From: Bacillota bacterium
GTDB lineage: Bacteria > Bacillota_I > Bacilli_A > RFN20 > CAG-826
Length of the DNA: 13,644 nucleotides
Direction: 5' to 3'
Assembly: GCA_016872075.1 (NCBI GenBank)
Contig: VHBF01000008.1
Span: 1-13,644, forward strand
Positions 1 to 7,491 of this stretch are shown here, in pieces. Within the stretch, counting starts at the first letter, position 1; the number at the start of each line of letters is the position of its first letter. Made by a program: the position numbers and the translations under genes. Under the pieces are notes generated by a model that saw nothing but the letters and a program-made list of their open reading frames with translations, ran no database searches and had not been told where the DNA came from.

Positions 1-2097
1 TCTTCTGAAGTTGACTGGGGCAAGGCGATTGAACAAGGCGTTGCTGATTTTATCGGCGACTTTTCTAAGATCGAAGCTAGAGAATTCAGTATTGAAGCTT
101 TAGACTTTATCACCATCTTACAAGGTGCGACTTCATTCCCTAAAGATGCTGCTGGTAACGACTTTACAATCGATGGTAAGTATGACCGCGAAAACGCCAC
201 TAAAGTCAATTCAACCGAATGGACCTTTGAAATTCGCGATGATATTTTCTTCGAAGACGGTACTCAAGTCACTGCTTATACCTTCGAATACACATTGAAG
301 CAATTCTTGGATCCTGTCCAAAATAACTTCCGTTCAACTGGTTATTATAAGGATGATGCTAACCGTTCAGGTTTACCAATCCTCAATGCCGCTGAATACC
401 GTAAACAATTGACAACCGGTACACCAGTTGCTTGGGAAGATGTTGGTTTTGATGTTGTTGATACAACCACATTCAAACTCACTACCTACGAAGCAATCCC
501 ACAATCCTCTGCTGTTGGTTTTGGTAGTATCCCACTTGTTCAACCAACCGTGTTTGCGGCCTCATTAGATGGCGCCAACTCGACTTATGGTACACCCGCT
601 AACCCATTCCGTTCTTATGGTCCTTATGTGATCAAGAGCTGGAACGAAAACCAATCATTCGTTTTAAACAAGAACTTTGACTTCGTTCGTAAAGACACCA
701 TCACCTATAAGTCCATCTCTTATGCTTTCACCGCAACGGTTGAAGAAAACATGAACTTATTTGAAGCTGGCTCTTTATCCGCTGTTGGCTTAATCGGTCA
801 ATACTATACGCAATATGCTGAAAACGAAAATGTTAAGACTGCTTGGTCTGGCTATCCACAATATTTAATTGTGAATACTGCTCCATCCACCAAAGCATCT
901 GAACCACACATTAAGCATCCAATTGTTCAAGATCCAAGATTCCGTCAAGCGTTATTCTTTGGATTCAACCGCGGTGCTTATAACAGCACAGTGTACGCGC
1001 CAAACGCGCCATCTGTCTTACCAGTACCAGTTGATACCAAGGCCTATATTCAAGATCCACTCTACTATTCTGAATCGCCATTACACTTAGAAAACCTTGC
1101 AGATTTCAACATCCCTGAAGGTTCTAATGGTTACATTCCAGAAAGAGCTTTACAATTATTCAATGCTGCTTATAACGACTACTTATTGACTCCAGGAGCG
1201 GTTGCAGGACCAGTTACGTTAAAGTATTTGACCTCCAACTCTGCTCTAAACGTTTCTTTGGCGAACTACGTTAAGTCAATGTTTGAAACACTCTTCAATA
1301 CGAATCCTGCAACCCCAGACAAGTTAATTATTAACGTTGTTGCGGTCGCTGCAGCGTCTGTTGGACCACTCCGTGCCGCATGGGATTTCGATCTATTACC
1401 GATTAACCTTGGTTTCGGTGTCTCATATGGTGTTTGGTGGCAATATGCTGCTTTCGGTCTAATCGGTGGTGCAATCGTCCCACAATTCGGTTTATCGATT
1501 CCATTCACCGGTGCTCTTGATGCTAACGGCAATACCATTCGAGTTGACTTAAGAGAAGATCCAAATTCATGGATTATGGAAGAAGTTGATATTGATCTTT
1601 CCGGAACTTATGACTTCTTAGTTGAACTCGGCGAAGACTTTATTTATGAAGAAGAAGTGGATGAAGAAACCGGCGAACCAACTGGCAACTTATTGCGCCC
1701 TGGATTTGCTTGGTTAATGGATCAATTAGCTCCTGCAGAAGGTAAAGCTGCTGGTATATACCGTGGCTCAATCTATGCCCTCGCTGATTACGTCTATAAC
1801 GAAACCACTCCTTGGGATGGCTCTGCTGCAGAACCATTCCCAGGTGCAACTGAAGAAGTTTGGAAAGTAACTGCTGCATTTGAAAAAGCATTCTATCAAC
1901 AAATGCCTTTAATCCCAACTGCAACACTACAATCTGCTGTGTTATATGCTGATAACGTTGAAATTACCTGGCCGCTTTACTCAACCGCATTTGGTTGGGG
2001 TGCTGCAAGATATCGTTATCTCTCCACAGATGCTGACTTCGCTGATGGTTTATATAACTCCTTCGAAGTTGCATACTTAGCTTCATTACCAGCCTAG
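1..2097 (+). CDS. oppA: Oligopeptide ABC transporter substrate-binding protein, 5'-truncated
   Basis: The reading frame is open from the first base, so the gene starts upstream of the window; 698 codons are visible, ending in two consecutive TAG stops. The protein is a family 5 extracellular solute-binding protein (SBP_bac_5) that would bind peptides outside the membrane and hand them to OppBC. Seen in the sequence: the family hallmark around codons 74-90 (WTFEIRDDIFFEDGTQVTA), the following YTFEYTLK helix, a central stretch with DPRFRQALFFGFNR near codons 310-325, and a C-terminal hinge segment rich in aromatic residues. The signal peptide and lipobox are not visible. Codons ending in C (AAC, GAC, TTC, ATC) are more frequent than in the downstream genes, which suggests high expression. 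A TTG at 295 is internal and not a start. The exact ligand could be another peptide or a sugar, but the oppBCDF neighbours favour oligopeptides. Confidence 0.9.
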   Translation, partial: SSEVDWGKAIEQGVADFIGDFSKIEAREFSIEALDFITILQGATSFPKDAAGNDFTIDGKYDRENATKVNSTEWTFEIRDDIFFEDGTQVTAYTFEYTLKQFLDPVQNNFRSTGYYKDDANRSGLPILNAAEYRKQLTTGTPVAWEDVGFDVVDTTTFKLTTYEAIPQSSAVGFGSIPLVQPTVFAASLDGANSTYGTPANPFRSYGPYVIKSWNENQSFVLNKNFDFVRKDTITYKSISYAFTATVEENMNLFEAGSLSAVGLIGQYYTQYAENENVKTAWSGYPQYLIVNTAPSTKASEPHIKHPIVQDPRFRQALFFGFNRGAYNSTVYAPNAPSVLPVPVDTKAYIQDPLYYSESPLHLENLADFNIPEGSNGYIPERALQLFNAAYNDYLLTPGAVAGPVTLKYLTSNSALNVSLANYVKSMFETLFNTNPATPDKLIINVVAVAAASVGPLRAAWDFDLLPINLGFGVSYGVWWQYAAFGLIGGAIVPQFGLSIPFTGALDANGNTIRVDLREDPNSWIMEEVDIDLSGTYDFLVELGEDFIYEEEVDEETGEPTGNLLRPGFAWLMDQLAPAEGKAAGIYRGSIYALADYVYNETTPWDGSAAEPFPGATEEVWKVTAAFEKAFYQQMPLIPTATLQSAVLYADNVEITWPLYSTAFGWGAARYRYLSTDADFADGLYNSFEVAYLASLPA

Positions 2098-2121
2098 TAG
2101 AAACTTGTCTTAAGCCTTCAT

Positions 2122-2158
2122 TAATGCGCCTGGATAGAGCAATCTTCCAGGCGCATTA
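2122..2158 (+). terminator. Stem-loop after oppA, terminator-like or mRNA-stabilising
   Basis: A perfect 13-bp inverted repeat (2122-2134 pairing with 2146-2158, core AATGCGCCTGGA) encloses an 11-nt loop and lies 24 nt after the oppA stop codons. The stem is GC-rich in its centre. The downstream tract (TTCTATAAAC) is only weakly U-rich, so it may terminate inefficiently or protect the oppA transcript 3' end. Either would allow oppA to be made in excess of the membrane components. Confidence 0.75.
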
Positions 2159-2175
2159 TTCTATAAACAAAATCA

Positions 2176-2204
2176 TTTACATCACCTAGTCAAAAATCTA
2201 TAAT
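2176..2204 (+). promoter_or_regulatory. Sigma-A type promoter for oppB operon
   Basis: TTTACA at 2176-2181 is one mismatch from the -35 consensus. It is separated by 17 bp from a perfect TATAAT at 2199-2204. Transcription would start near 2211, leaving a leader of about 30 nt before the oppB ATG. The position directly after the oppA hairpin gives the permease/ATPase genes their own transcription start. No clear operator palindrome was seen. Confidence 0.8.
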
Positions 2205-2226
2205 TTATATACGCACATTTTTAACT

Positions 2227-2233
2227 AAAAGGT
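2227..2233 (+). promoter_or_regulatory. Ribosome binding site of oppB
   Basis: AAAAGGT lies 6-7 nt before the ATG at 2240. It fits a Shine-Dalgarno site in an A-rich leader and supports the oppB start. Confidence 0.6.
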
Positions 2234-2239
2234 AAAAAA

Positions 2240-3208
2240 ATGACACAATATCTTCTCAAAAGATTCTTCTTAATGTTAATCACCTTTGTGATTACCGTTT
2301 TTTTATTTTTTGCCTTTATTAAGTTAATGCCTGACCAATATTTAGACCCATTTGGCGACCCGGCTTGGTATGAAGCTTTAAAAGCAAGAGAAGGTTGGGA
2401 TCAACCGATTCCGGTTCAATTCTGGATATGGATAAGAAATATTATCACGGATGGTTCGTTCGGCTTTTCTAGAAATAAGGCGACCGATGTTGGCGCTTAT
2501 TATTTCTCGAAAATTCCTGCGTCCATTCAAATCAACATCATTCCATATTTTTTATCCATACCCTTTGGTATTGGTGTCGGTGTTCTTGCAGCTTTATATA
2601 AAAATAAATCGATCGATAACATTATTTCGGTCGGGATCATGGTGTTTATTTCTATTCCTTATTTTGTGATTATCGTTCTTGCACAATATTTTTTCTTTTT
2701 TCAATTAAGATGGGTGCCAAGTCACGTTGTGGCAACCGCCAGTCAATTTACGGAAGATTTTTGGTGGAGTTTATCCACTTACATTATGCCCATTACGCTT
2801 TTAACCATTGTTGGTGTGCCGGGGTTGGCAAGAAGTGTTCGTGCTGAATTGACCGAACAACTTACGCAAGATTATATGTTATTAGCCCGTTCAAAAGGAT
2901 TAACCCAACGTCAAGCGACCTTTCGACACGCATTAAAAAACGCAATTGTGCCATTCTTGCCAGGTATTTTTATCGGTATTATTGGCATCATTAATGGTGG
3001 TTTAATCACCGAAAGATTATTTCGAGTGGACGGGACGGGACGGATTTATTTAGACGCATTTAATGCCATTCCACCTGATTATCCAATGTTGATGTTAATT
3101 AATGCGTTCGGGCAATTTGTTGGATTACTATCCTCAATTGTGGGAGACGTCTCATACACATTATTTGATCCAAGAATACGTGTTGGAAGTGGGAAAATCA
3201 TGTCATGA
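2240..3208 (+). CDS. oppB: Oligopeptide ABC transporter permease OppB
   Basis: A 322-residue integral membrane permease of the binding-protein-dependent type, forming half of the peptide channel with OppC. It begins with the typical family N-terminus (MTQYLLKRFFLMLITF), where TM1 covers about residues 8-30. An external segment follows with the conserved WDQPIPVQFWIW and GSFGFS motifs, then further hydrophobic helices. The cytoplasmic EAA-type coupling loop is at about 211-236 (DYMLLARSKGLTQRQATF, then HALKNA) and contacts the ATPases. The C-terminus carries the usual DPRIRVG. Length matches the family. It ends in TGA and overlaps oppC by 4 nt (ATGA), a classic translational coupling junction. 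Confidence 0.95.
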   Translation: MTQYLLKRFFLMLITFVITVFLFFAFIKLMPDQYLDPFGDPAWYEALKAREGWDQPIPVQFWIWIRNIITDGSFGFSRNKATDVGAYYFSKIPASIQINIIPYFLSIPFGIGVGVLAALYKNKSIDNIISVGIMVFISIPYFVIIVLAQYFFFFQLRWVPSHVVATASQFTEDFWWSLSTYIMPITLLTIVGVPGLARSVRAELTEQLTQDYMLLARSKGLTQRQATFRHALKNAIVPFLPGIFIGIIGIINGGLITERLFRVDGTGRIYLDAFNAIPPDYPMLMLINAFGQFVGLLSSIVGDVSYTLFDPRIRVGSGKIMS

Positions 3209-4596
3209 TGATCGATAAAAGTAAACTCGTTTTAGTTCATTCTAAAAACCCAAACTTAGCCGACAAACCTTTAAAAACAAAGGAAATTGGCTATTATCTT
3301 GACTCATGGAATCGCTTTAAGAAAAACAAAGGCGCATTAAGTGCTTTTTATATTATTTTAGGGATTTTATTTTTTGTAATTGTTGGACCACAAATGAAAT
3401 CCTATGATCTTGCAAAAACGCGTCCAGATGAAGCGTTCCGCTTTGGGTATTTAGAACCAAAAATCCCGATCTTAGAGGATTTAGGTATTTTTGATGGTAC
3501 TCGGACTATTACTGCCGGTAAACGTTTCTTACACGCGGTGATGAATGAATCCTTTGGTGAAGGTGTGATTATTTCGGGCTTTCCTGAAGAGTTAATTGAC
3601 AACGTCAATCATCCTAATTACGCAAATGTAACAGAATTAACTGTTAAAGTTGATTCCTATCGCTATACAAATTACATTCAAAGTTTTATGCCTGCAACTT
3701 ATTTTTCAGACCTAGATCAAGGGAAAAACCCACTTGCAGCAGTCACACAAACCTTAACGAGGGCTCAATTTCAACAGTATATTTCTCAAAACTACATCAT
3801 TGATATTATTGAAATTATTGAAAGTCCGAACCCATCTAATCCAGATCAACCATTTTTACAATACAAAGTTAGAGTTGACCGATTTAAAATGTTTATTGGT
3901 ACTTCACCAGATGATACTTATTTTTGGTTTGGGACGACGCGAATTGGTCAAGATTTATTTACAGAATTATGGACTGGTGCAAGAATCTCATTAATCATGG
4001 CCTTGTTAGTTGTGGTTATCAATGCTGTTGTTGGTTTAACCATCGGTTCAATCGTTGGTTATTATGGCGGCGTTCTCGATTTATTATTTGATCGCTTTGT
4101 CGAAATTGTTGCCTCCATTCCATTTTTATCTGTCCTCACTTTATTAACTTTGCGCTTCGGTAACGAATTGTGGGTCATTATTTTTGCCTTTACTGCCACT
4201 GGATGGCTTGGGTCTTATGGAACAGGTCGATTACAATTTTATCGCTTTAAGAATCGGGAATATGTTTTGGCAGCAAGAACACTAGGGGCTTCCGATATGC
4301 GGATTATGTTTAAGCACATTCTCCCTAACACACTAGGTTTAATTGTGACTTCTTATGCACTTGCCATCCCAGCATTTGTCTTTACGGAAGCGTCTTTTTC
4401 CTTTCTTGGTATTATTAATTACTCCGACGCGATTAGTGTTGGATTATTGATTGATCAAGGTCAACAAGAAATGCAAACCTACCCCTATCTATTACTTTTC
4501 CCAGCTTTATACATTGCAATTTTAATGATTTCCTTTAACTTATTCGGAAATGGTTTACGAGATGCTTTCAATCCATCTTTGAGAGGGGTTGAATAA
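3205..4596 (+). CDS. oppC: Oligopeptide ABC transporter permease OppC with enlarged external loop
   Basis: A 463-residue partner permease of OppB, against about 300 residues for most OppC proteins. Seen: a cytoplasmic N-terminal arm with WNRFKKNKGALSAF (about 35-48), TM1 at about 46-63, then a polar stretch of about 180 residues before the family motif GTTRIGQDLFTELWTGARIS starting at residue 243. The transmembrane core follows, with its EAA coupling loop (EYVLAARTLGASDMRIMFKH) at about 352-371 and a C-terminus ending in DAFNPSLRG, as in the family. The extra length sits in the loop after TM1, predicted outside the membrane, where it could contact OppA. The start overlaps the oppB stop; a second ATG at 3208 is an alternative. 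The loop sequence was not recognised as a known domain. Confidence 0.93.
   Translation: MMIDKSKLVLVHSKNPNLADKPLKTKEIGYYLDSWNRFKKNKGALSAFYIILGILFFVIVGPQMKSYDLAKTRPDEAFRFGYLEPKIPILEDLGIFDGTRTITAGKRFLHAVMNESFGEGVIISGFPEELIDNVNHPNYANVTELTVKVDSYRYTNYIQSFMPATYFSDLDQGKNPLAAVTQTLTRAQFQQYISQNYIIDIIEIIESPNPSNPDQPFLQYKVRVDRFKMFIGTSPDDTYFWFGTTRIGQDLFTELWTGARISLIMALLVVVINAVVGLTIGSIVGYYGGVLDLLFDRFVEIVASIPFLSVLTLLTLRFGNELWVIIFAFTATGWLGSYGTGRLQFYRFKNREYVLAARTLGASDMRIMFKHILPNTLGLIVTSYALAIPAFVFTEASFSFLGIINYSDAISVGLLIDQGQQEMQTYPYLLLFPALYIAILMISFNLFGNGLRDAFNPSLRGVE
4581..4588 (+). promoter_or_regulatory. Ribosome binding site deciding the oppD start
   Basis: GAGAGGGG inside the oppC 3' end lies 9 nt before the ATG at 4598, but directly abuts the in-frame TTG at 4589. 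The spacing therefore favours ATG 4598 over the longer TTG start. Confidence 0.7.
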
Positions 4597-4597
4597 T

Positions 4598-5632
4598 ATG
4601 AGTGAAAAAATCCTATCGGTTAAAGACTTAGCTATCTCCTTTAAAACCCAATACGGTATTCTTCATGCGATTCGTGGGGTTTCCTTTGACTTACATCGTG
4701 GTGAAACCTTGGCGATTGTAGGTGAATCCGGTTCTGGAAAAAGCGTGACTTCAAGAGCGATTATTGGTTTACTTGCAGGAAACTCCATTTATGAAAACGG
4801 TGAAATCATTTATCAAAATCGCGATCTAACCAAGCTCCCAGAAGAACTATTTCATGAAATTCGTGGTTCAAGAATCTCGATGATTTTCCAAGATCCGATG
4901 AGCTCATTAAATCCGATTCAAACGGTCGGTCAACAAATTGCAGAATCACTGATTTTTAAAAGTGGCATGCCTGAAGATTTGGCGAAAAAGCGTGCAATTG
5001 AATTAATGACCCAAGTAGGTATCGCAGATGCAGAAAAGCGCTATTATCAATTTCCTTTTCAATTCTCAGGTGGGATGAGACAACGGATCGTTATTTCGAT
5101 TGCCTTAGCTAATAATGCCGAAATCTTAATTTGTGATGAACCGACGACCGCACTTGACGTGACGATTCAAGGACAAATCCTTGAGTTAATTAACCAATTG
5201 AAAGTCGAACGTAATTTATCGGTAATTTTTATTACCCACGATTTGGGTGTGGTTGCAAATATGGCTGATCGAATTGCGGTTATGTATGCTGGTAAAATTG
5301 TAGAAATTGGTAAAGCTGAAGAAGTCTTTTATAACCCCAAACACCCTTACACATGGGCGTTATTGTCCTCCATGCCTAATTTAGCAACTTCCAATCGTCT
5401 TGATGCGATTCCTGGTACACCTCCAAATATGATTTTCCCACCGAAAGGTGATCCATTTGCAGAAAGAAATAAATATGCGATGGAAATTGATTTTGAACAA
5501 GAACCGCCACTTTTTAAAGTATCAGATACTCACTATGCTGCAACATGGTTATTACATCCAGATGCGCCCAAAGTAAGTCTACCTGAGGCTGTGATTACCT
5601 TGCAAAAAAACCGCGGAAAGATCAATAAATAA
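4598..5632 (+). CDS. oppD: Oligopeptide ABC transporter ATP-binding protein OppD
   Basis: A 344-residue ATPase that powers peptide import with OppF on the inner face of the membrane. Complete nucleotide-binding motifs are visible: Walker A GESGSGKS (42-49), Q-loop IFQDPMSSLNP with Q98, signature FSGGMRQR (156-163), Walker B ILICDEP with D180 and catalytic E181, and H-loop H214. The C-terminal oligopeptide extension (HPYTWALLSSMP, then GDPFAERNKYAMEIDF and HYAATWLLHPDAP) is present. The positions that carry four Fe-S cysteines in many DppD/OppD proteins are here D285, N291, D298 and T316, as in the AmiE-like Firmicute OppD branch as I recall it. The ATG at 4598 is chosen because of its ribosome binding site; TTG 4589 would add three residues. 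The gene follows oppC after 1 nt and precedes oppF by 2 nt. Confidence 0.95.
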   Translation: MSEKILSVKDLAISFKTQYGILHAIRGVSFDLHRGETLAIVGESGSGKSVTSRAIIGLLAGNSIYENGEIIYQNRDLTKLPEELFHEIRGSRISMIFQDPMSSLNPIQTVGQQIAESLIFKSGMPEDLAKKRAIELMTQVGIADAEKRYYQFPFQFSGGMRQRIVISIALANNAEILICDEPTTALDVTIQGQILELINQLKVERNLSVIFITHDLGVVANMADRIAVMYAGKIVEIGKAEEVFYNPKHPYTWALLSSMPNLATSNRLDAIPGTPPNMIFPPKGDPFAERNKYAMEIDFEQEPPLFKVSDTHYAATWLLHPDAPKVSLPEAVITLQKNRGKINK

Positions 5633-5634
5633 GT

Positions 5635-7488
5635 ATGGCAAACATGATTGATTACACCGAAAAGGTGTTACAAGTAAAACATTTAAAGAAATATTTTCGC
5701 GTTGGTTACGGTCGACGTAAGTTAAATATTCCTGCAGTCGATGATGTGACATTAGATGTCTATAAACGCGAAGTATTTGGTGTTGTGGGAGAATCCGGAT
5801 CAGGAAAAACAACCCTAGGTAGAACGATTATCAAACTTTATCAGGCTACCGATGGGACAGTGATTTTAAACAACATCACCATCAGTGCTGGGATTCAAGG
5901 TTATCTTGATTCCATTGCCCAAATTAAAAAACAATTAACTGAAGACATCCTTAAACTTAATCCAGCCAAAATCAAAGAACTTGAATTAAGAAAAGACACC
6001 AAGTCAAAAATTGAAAAACTTGAGTTTGAAAAACAAGAACTTATCAAACAAAAAGACCAAGAATTAAAAGTAATTTCAAAACAATTTGACCAATATCGCG
6101 CTGATAAATACCAATTAACCGCGCTGATGCAAATTGAATTACAAAAGGTGGTTTTTGACTTAAACCAAAAAGTTAAAAAAACCAGACAAGCACTACAAAA
6201 TGAAGCGTTATTAAAGTTTAATAACGAAATCAAAATTGCCAATGAAAAGTTAGAACATAAGTTATCTGGACTTAAGGATTCTGCCGCTTTGGATGCGAAG
6301 ACGATTGAAGCGAGAATGACAAAGTTAAAACTTGAGCATTATGAAGTGGTGGAAAATCTTAAAAGGATTTATGAACCCCAAATCAAAGAAAATGCTTCTA
6401 AAGTCCTAACCAAAGCGAAAGTTGCTGCCCTAATTAACCAATTTACGCTTGAAAAAACCAAAGCACTAAACGTGATTAAAGAAAAGTTCCAAAAAGAAAT
6501 TGCAGCTTTGGTAATCCCTGAAAAAGCGAAATACCAACAAGATTTAAAAACCGTTAATCTTCGTTTTGCTAAAAAAATAGATGAGGTTAACAAGAAAATT
6601 TCGCAAACCAATACCAAACTCAAAATAGAAATTGCCAAACTTCCGATCGCAAAAGCCGCCGTTTCCAACCAACCTAATGTAAAAGAACAAGTGAAAAAAC
6701 TCAAAGCAGTTTCGGCGTTAAAAATTAAAGAAATTCAAGCGAAAATCAATGATGCCAAGCGTATTAATGCCGCTAAAGAAACCTTAAAAGAATCACAAAA
6801 AATGCAAATGATTTTCCAAGATCCGATTTCTTCACTTAACCCCCGCATGACGGTTAAAGAAATTATCAGTGAAGGTCTTGTTATCCAAGGGAATACTGAT
6901 AAAAAAGAAATTGAAAACAAGGTTGCTGAAGTCTTAACCCTCGTTGGCTTATCTCCTGAGTATGCGTCACGTTACCCCCATGAGTTCTCTGGAGGTCAAC
7001 GTCAACGTATCGGTGTTGCCCGGGCTTTAATTATGGATCCCAATGTGATTATTGCCGACGAACCTATCTCTGCATTAGACGTTTCCATTCGCGCACAAAT
7101 CATCAATTTATTATTTAATTTACGGGAAAAACTTGGTTTAACCATTCTATTTATTGCCCACGACTTATCGGTGGTTCGCTTTTTCTGCGACCGAATTGCC
7201 GTTATGTACAACGGTAAAGTCGTAGAAATGGCTAGTTCAGAAACCCTGTTTAAAAACCCACTTCATCCATACACGGTTTCTTTATTATCGGCAATTCCAC
7301 AACCAGACCCCGATTATGAAAAAAACCGAAAACGCATTCACTATAACCCAAGAGTGCACCAATATAGTCCAACGAATCAACCTAAACTTCGTGAAGTATC
7401 GAAAGATCATTTTGTGCTTTTAAGCGATGCAGAATTTGCCAAATTAAATCAACCCACCTCAACCAACGCAAAGAAAGGGGCGGCCTAA
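5635..7488 (+). CDS. oppF: Oligopeptide ABC transporter ATP-binding protein OppF with helical insertion
   Basis: A 617-residue OppF, nearly twice the usual 310-330. The N-terminal part holds Walker A GESGSGKT (52-59). The remaining ATPase motifs appear only after residue 388: Q-loop MIFQDPISSLNPRMTV with Q395, signature FSGGQRQR (451-458), Walker B VIIADEP with D475 and E476, and H-loop H509. The C-terminal extension (HPYTVSLLSAIPQPDPDYE, later HFVLL) matches OppF/AmiF. All catalytic residues are present, so the enzyme should be active with OppD. Residues of about 86-388 are a Lys/Glu/Gln/Ala-rich, coiled-coil-like block inserted in the ATPase fold. Extended OppF proteins are known from mycoplasmas. 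The start ATG has only a weak, distant GGAAAG upstream, so reinitiation after oppD is likely; ATG 5644 is an alternative. Confidence 0.94.
   Translation: MANMIDYTEKVLQVKHLKKYFRVGYGRRKLNIPAVDDVTLDVYKREVFGVVGESGSGKTTLGRTIIKLYQATDGTVILNNITISAGIQGYLDSIAQIKKQLTEDILKLNPAKIKELELRKDTKSKIEKLEFEKQELIKQKDQELKVISKQFDQYRADKYQLTALMQIELQKVVFDLNQKVKKTRQALQNEALLKFNNEIKIANEKLEHKLSGLKDSAALDAKTIEARMTKLKLEHYEVVENLKRIYEPQIKENASKVLTKAKVAALINQFTLEKTKALNVIKEKFQKEIAALVIPEKAKYQQDLKTVNLRFAKKIDEVNKKISQTNTKLKIEIAKLPIAKAAVSNQPNVKEQVKKLKAVSALKIKEIQAKINDAKRINAAKETLKESQKMQMIFQDPISSLNPRMTVKEIISEGLVIQGNTDKKEIENKVAEVLTLVGLSPEYASRYPHEFSGGQRQRIGVARALIMDPNVIIADEPISALDVSIRAQIINLLFNLREKLGLTILFIAHDLSVVRFFCDRIAVMYNGKVVEMASSETLFKNPLHPYTVSLLSAIPQPDPDYEKNRKRIHYNPRVHQYSPTNQPKLREVSKDHFVLLSDAEFAKLNQPTSTNAKKGAA
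5890..6798 (+). other. Coiled-coil-like insertion within OppF nucleotide-binding domain
   Basis: This segment encodes about OppF residues 86-388, between Walker A and the Q-loop, where ordinary OppF has only about 20-25 residues. It is dominated by Lys, Glu, Gln, Leu, Ile and Ala with very few glycines. A handful of prolines (NPAK, YEPQ, IPEK, LPIA, QPNV) would break it into several long helices. The reading frame is continuous through the segment and its codon use resembles the flanks. A coiled-coil hairpin projecting from the ATPase is inferred; no enzymatic motif was seen. Confidence 0.75.
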
Positions 7489-7491
7489 GTC

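Noticed and set aside
295..2097. TTG at 295 as start of a complete 600-aa protein
   Set aside because: The same frame is open to base 1 and encodes the conserved binding-protein motif before 295, so the gene is truncated by the window edge.
4589..4597. TTG start of oppD at 4589
   Set aside because: It abuts the Shine-Dalgarno sequence with no spacing and overlaps the oppC stop; ATG 4598 has ideal spacing.
5901..6704. Minus-strand open frames opposite the OppF insertion
   Set aside because: They are antisense shadows of a Lys/Glu-rich coding region, giving Ser/Phe-rich products with no ribosome binding site or family resemblance.
4880..6828. Near-identical 20-bp DNA match between oppD (about 4880) and oppF (about 6808)
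   Set aside because: Both encode the conserved Q-loop MIFQDP, so the match is explained by protein conservation and not by a mobile or regulatory repeat.
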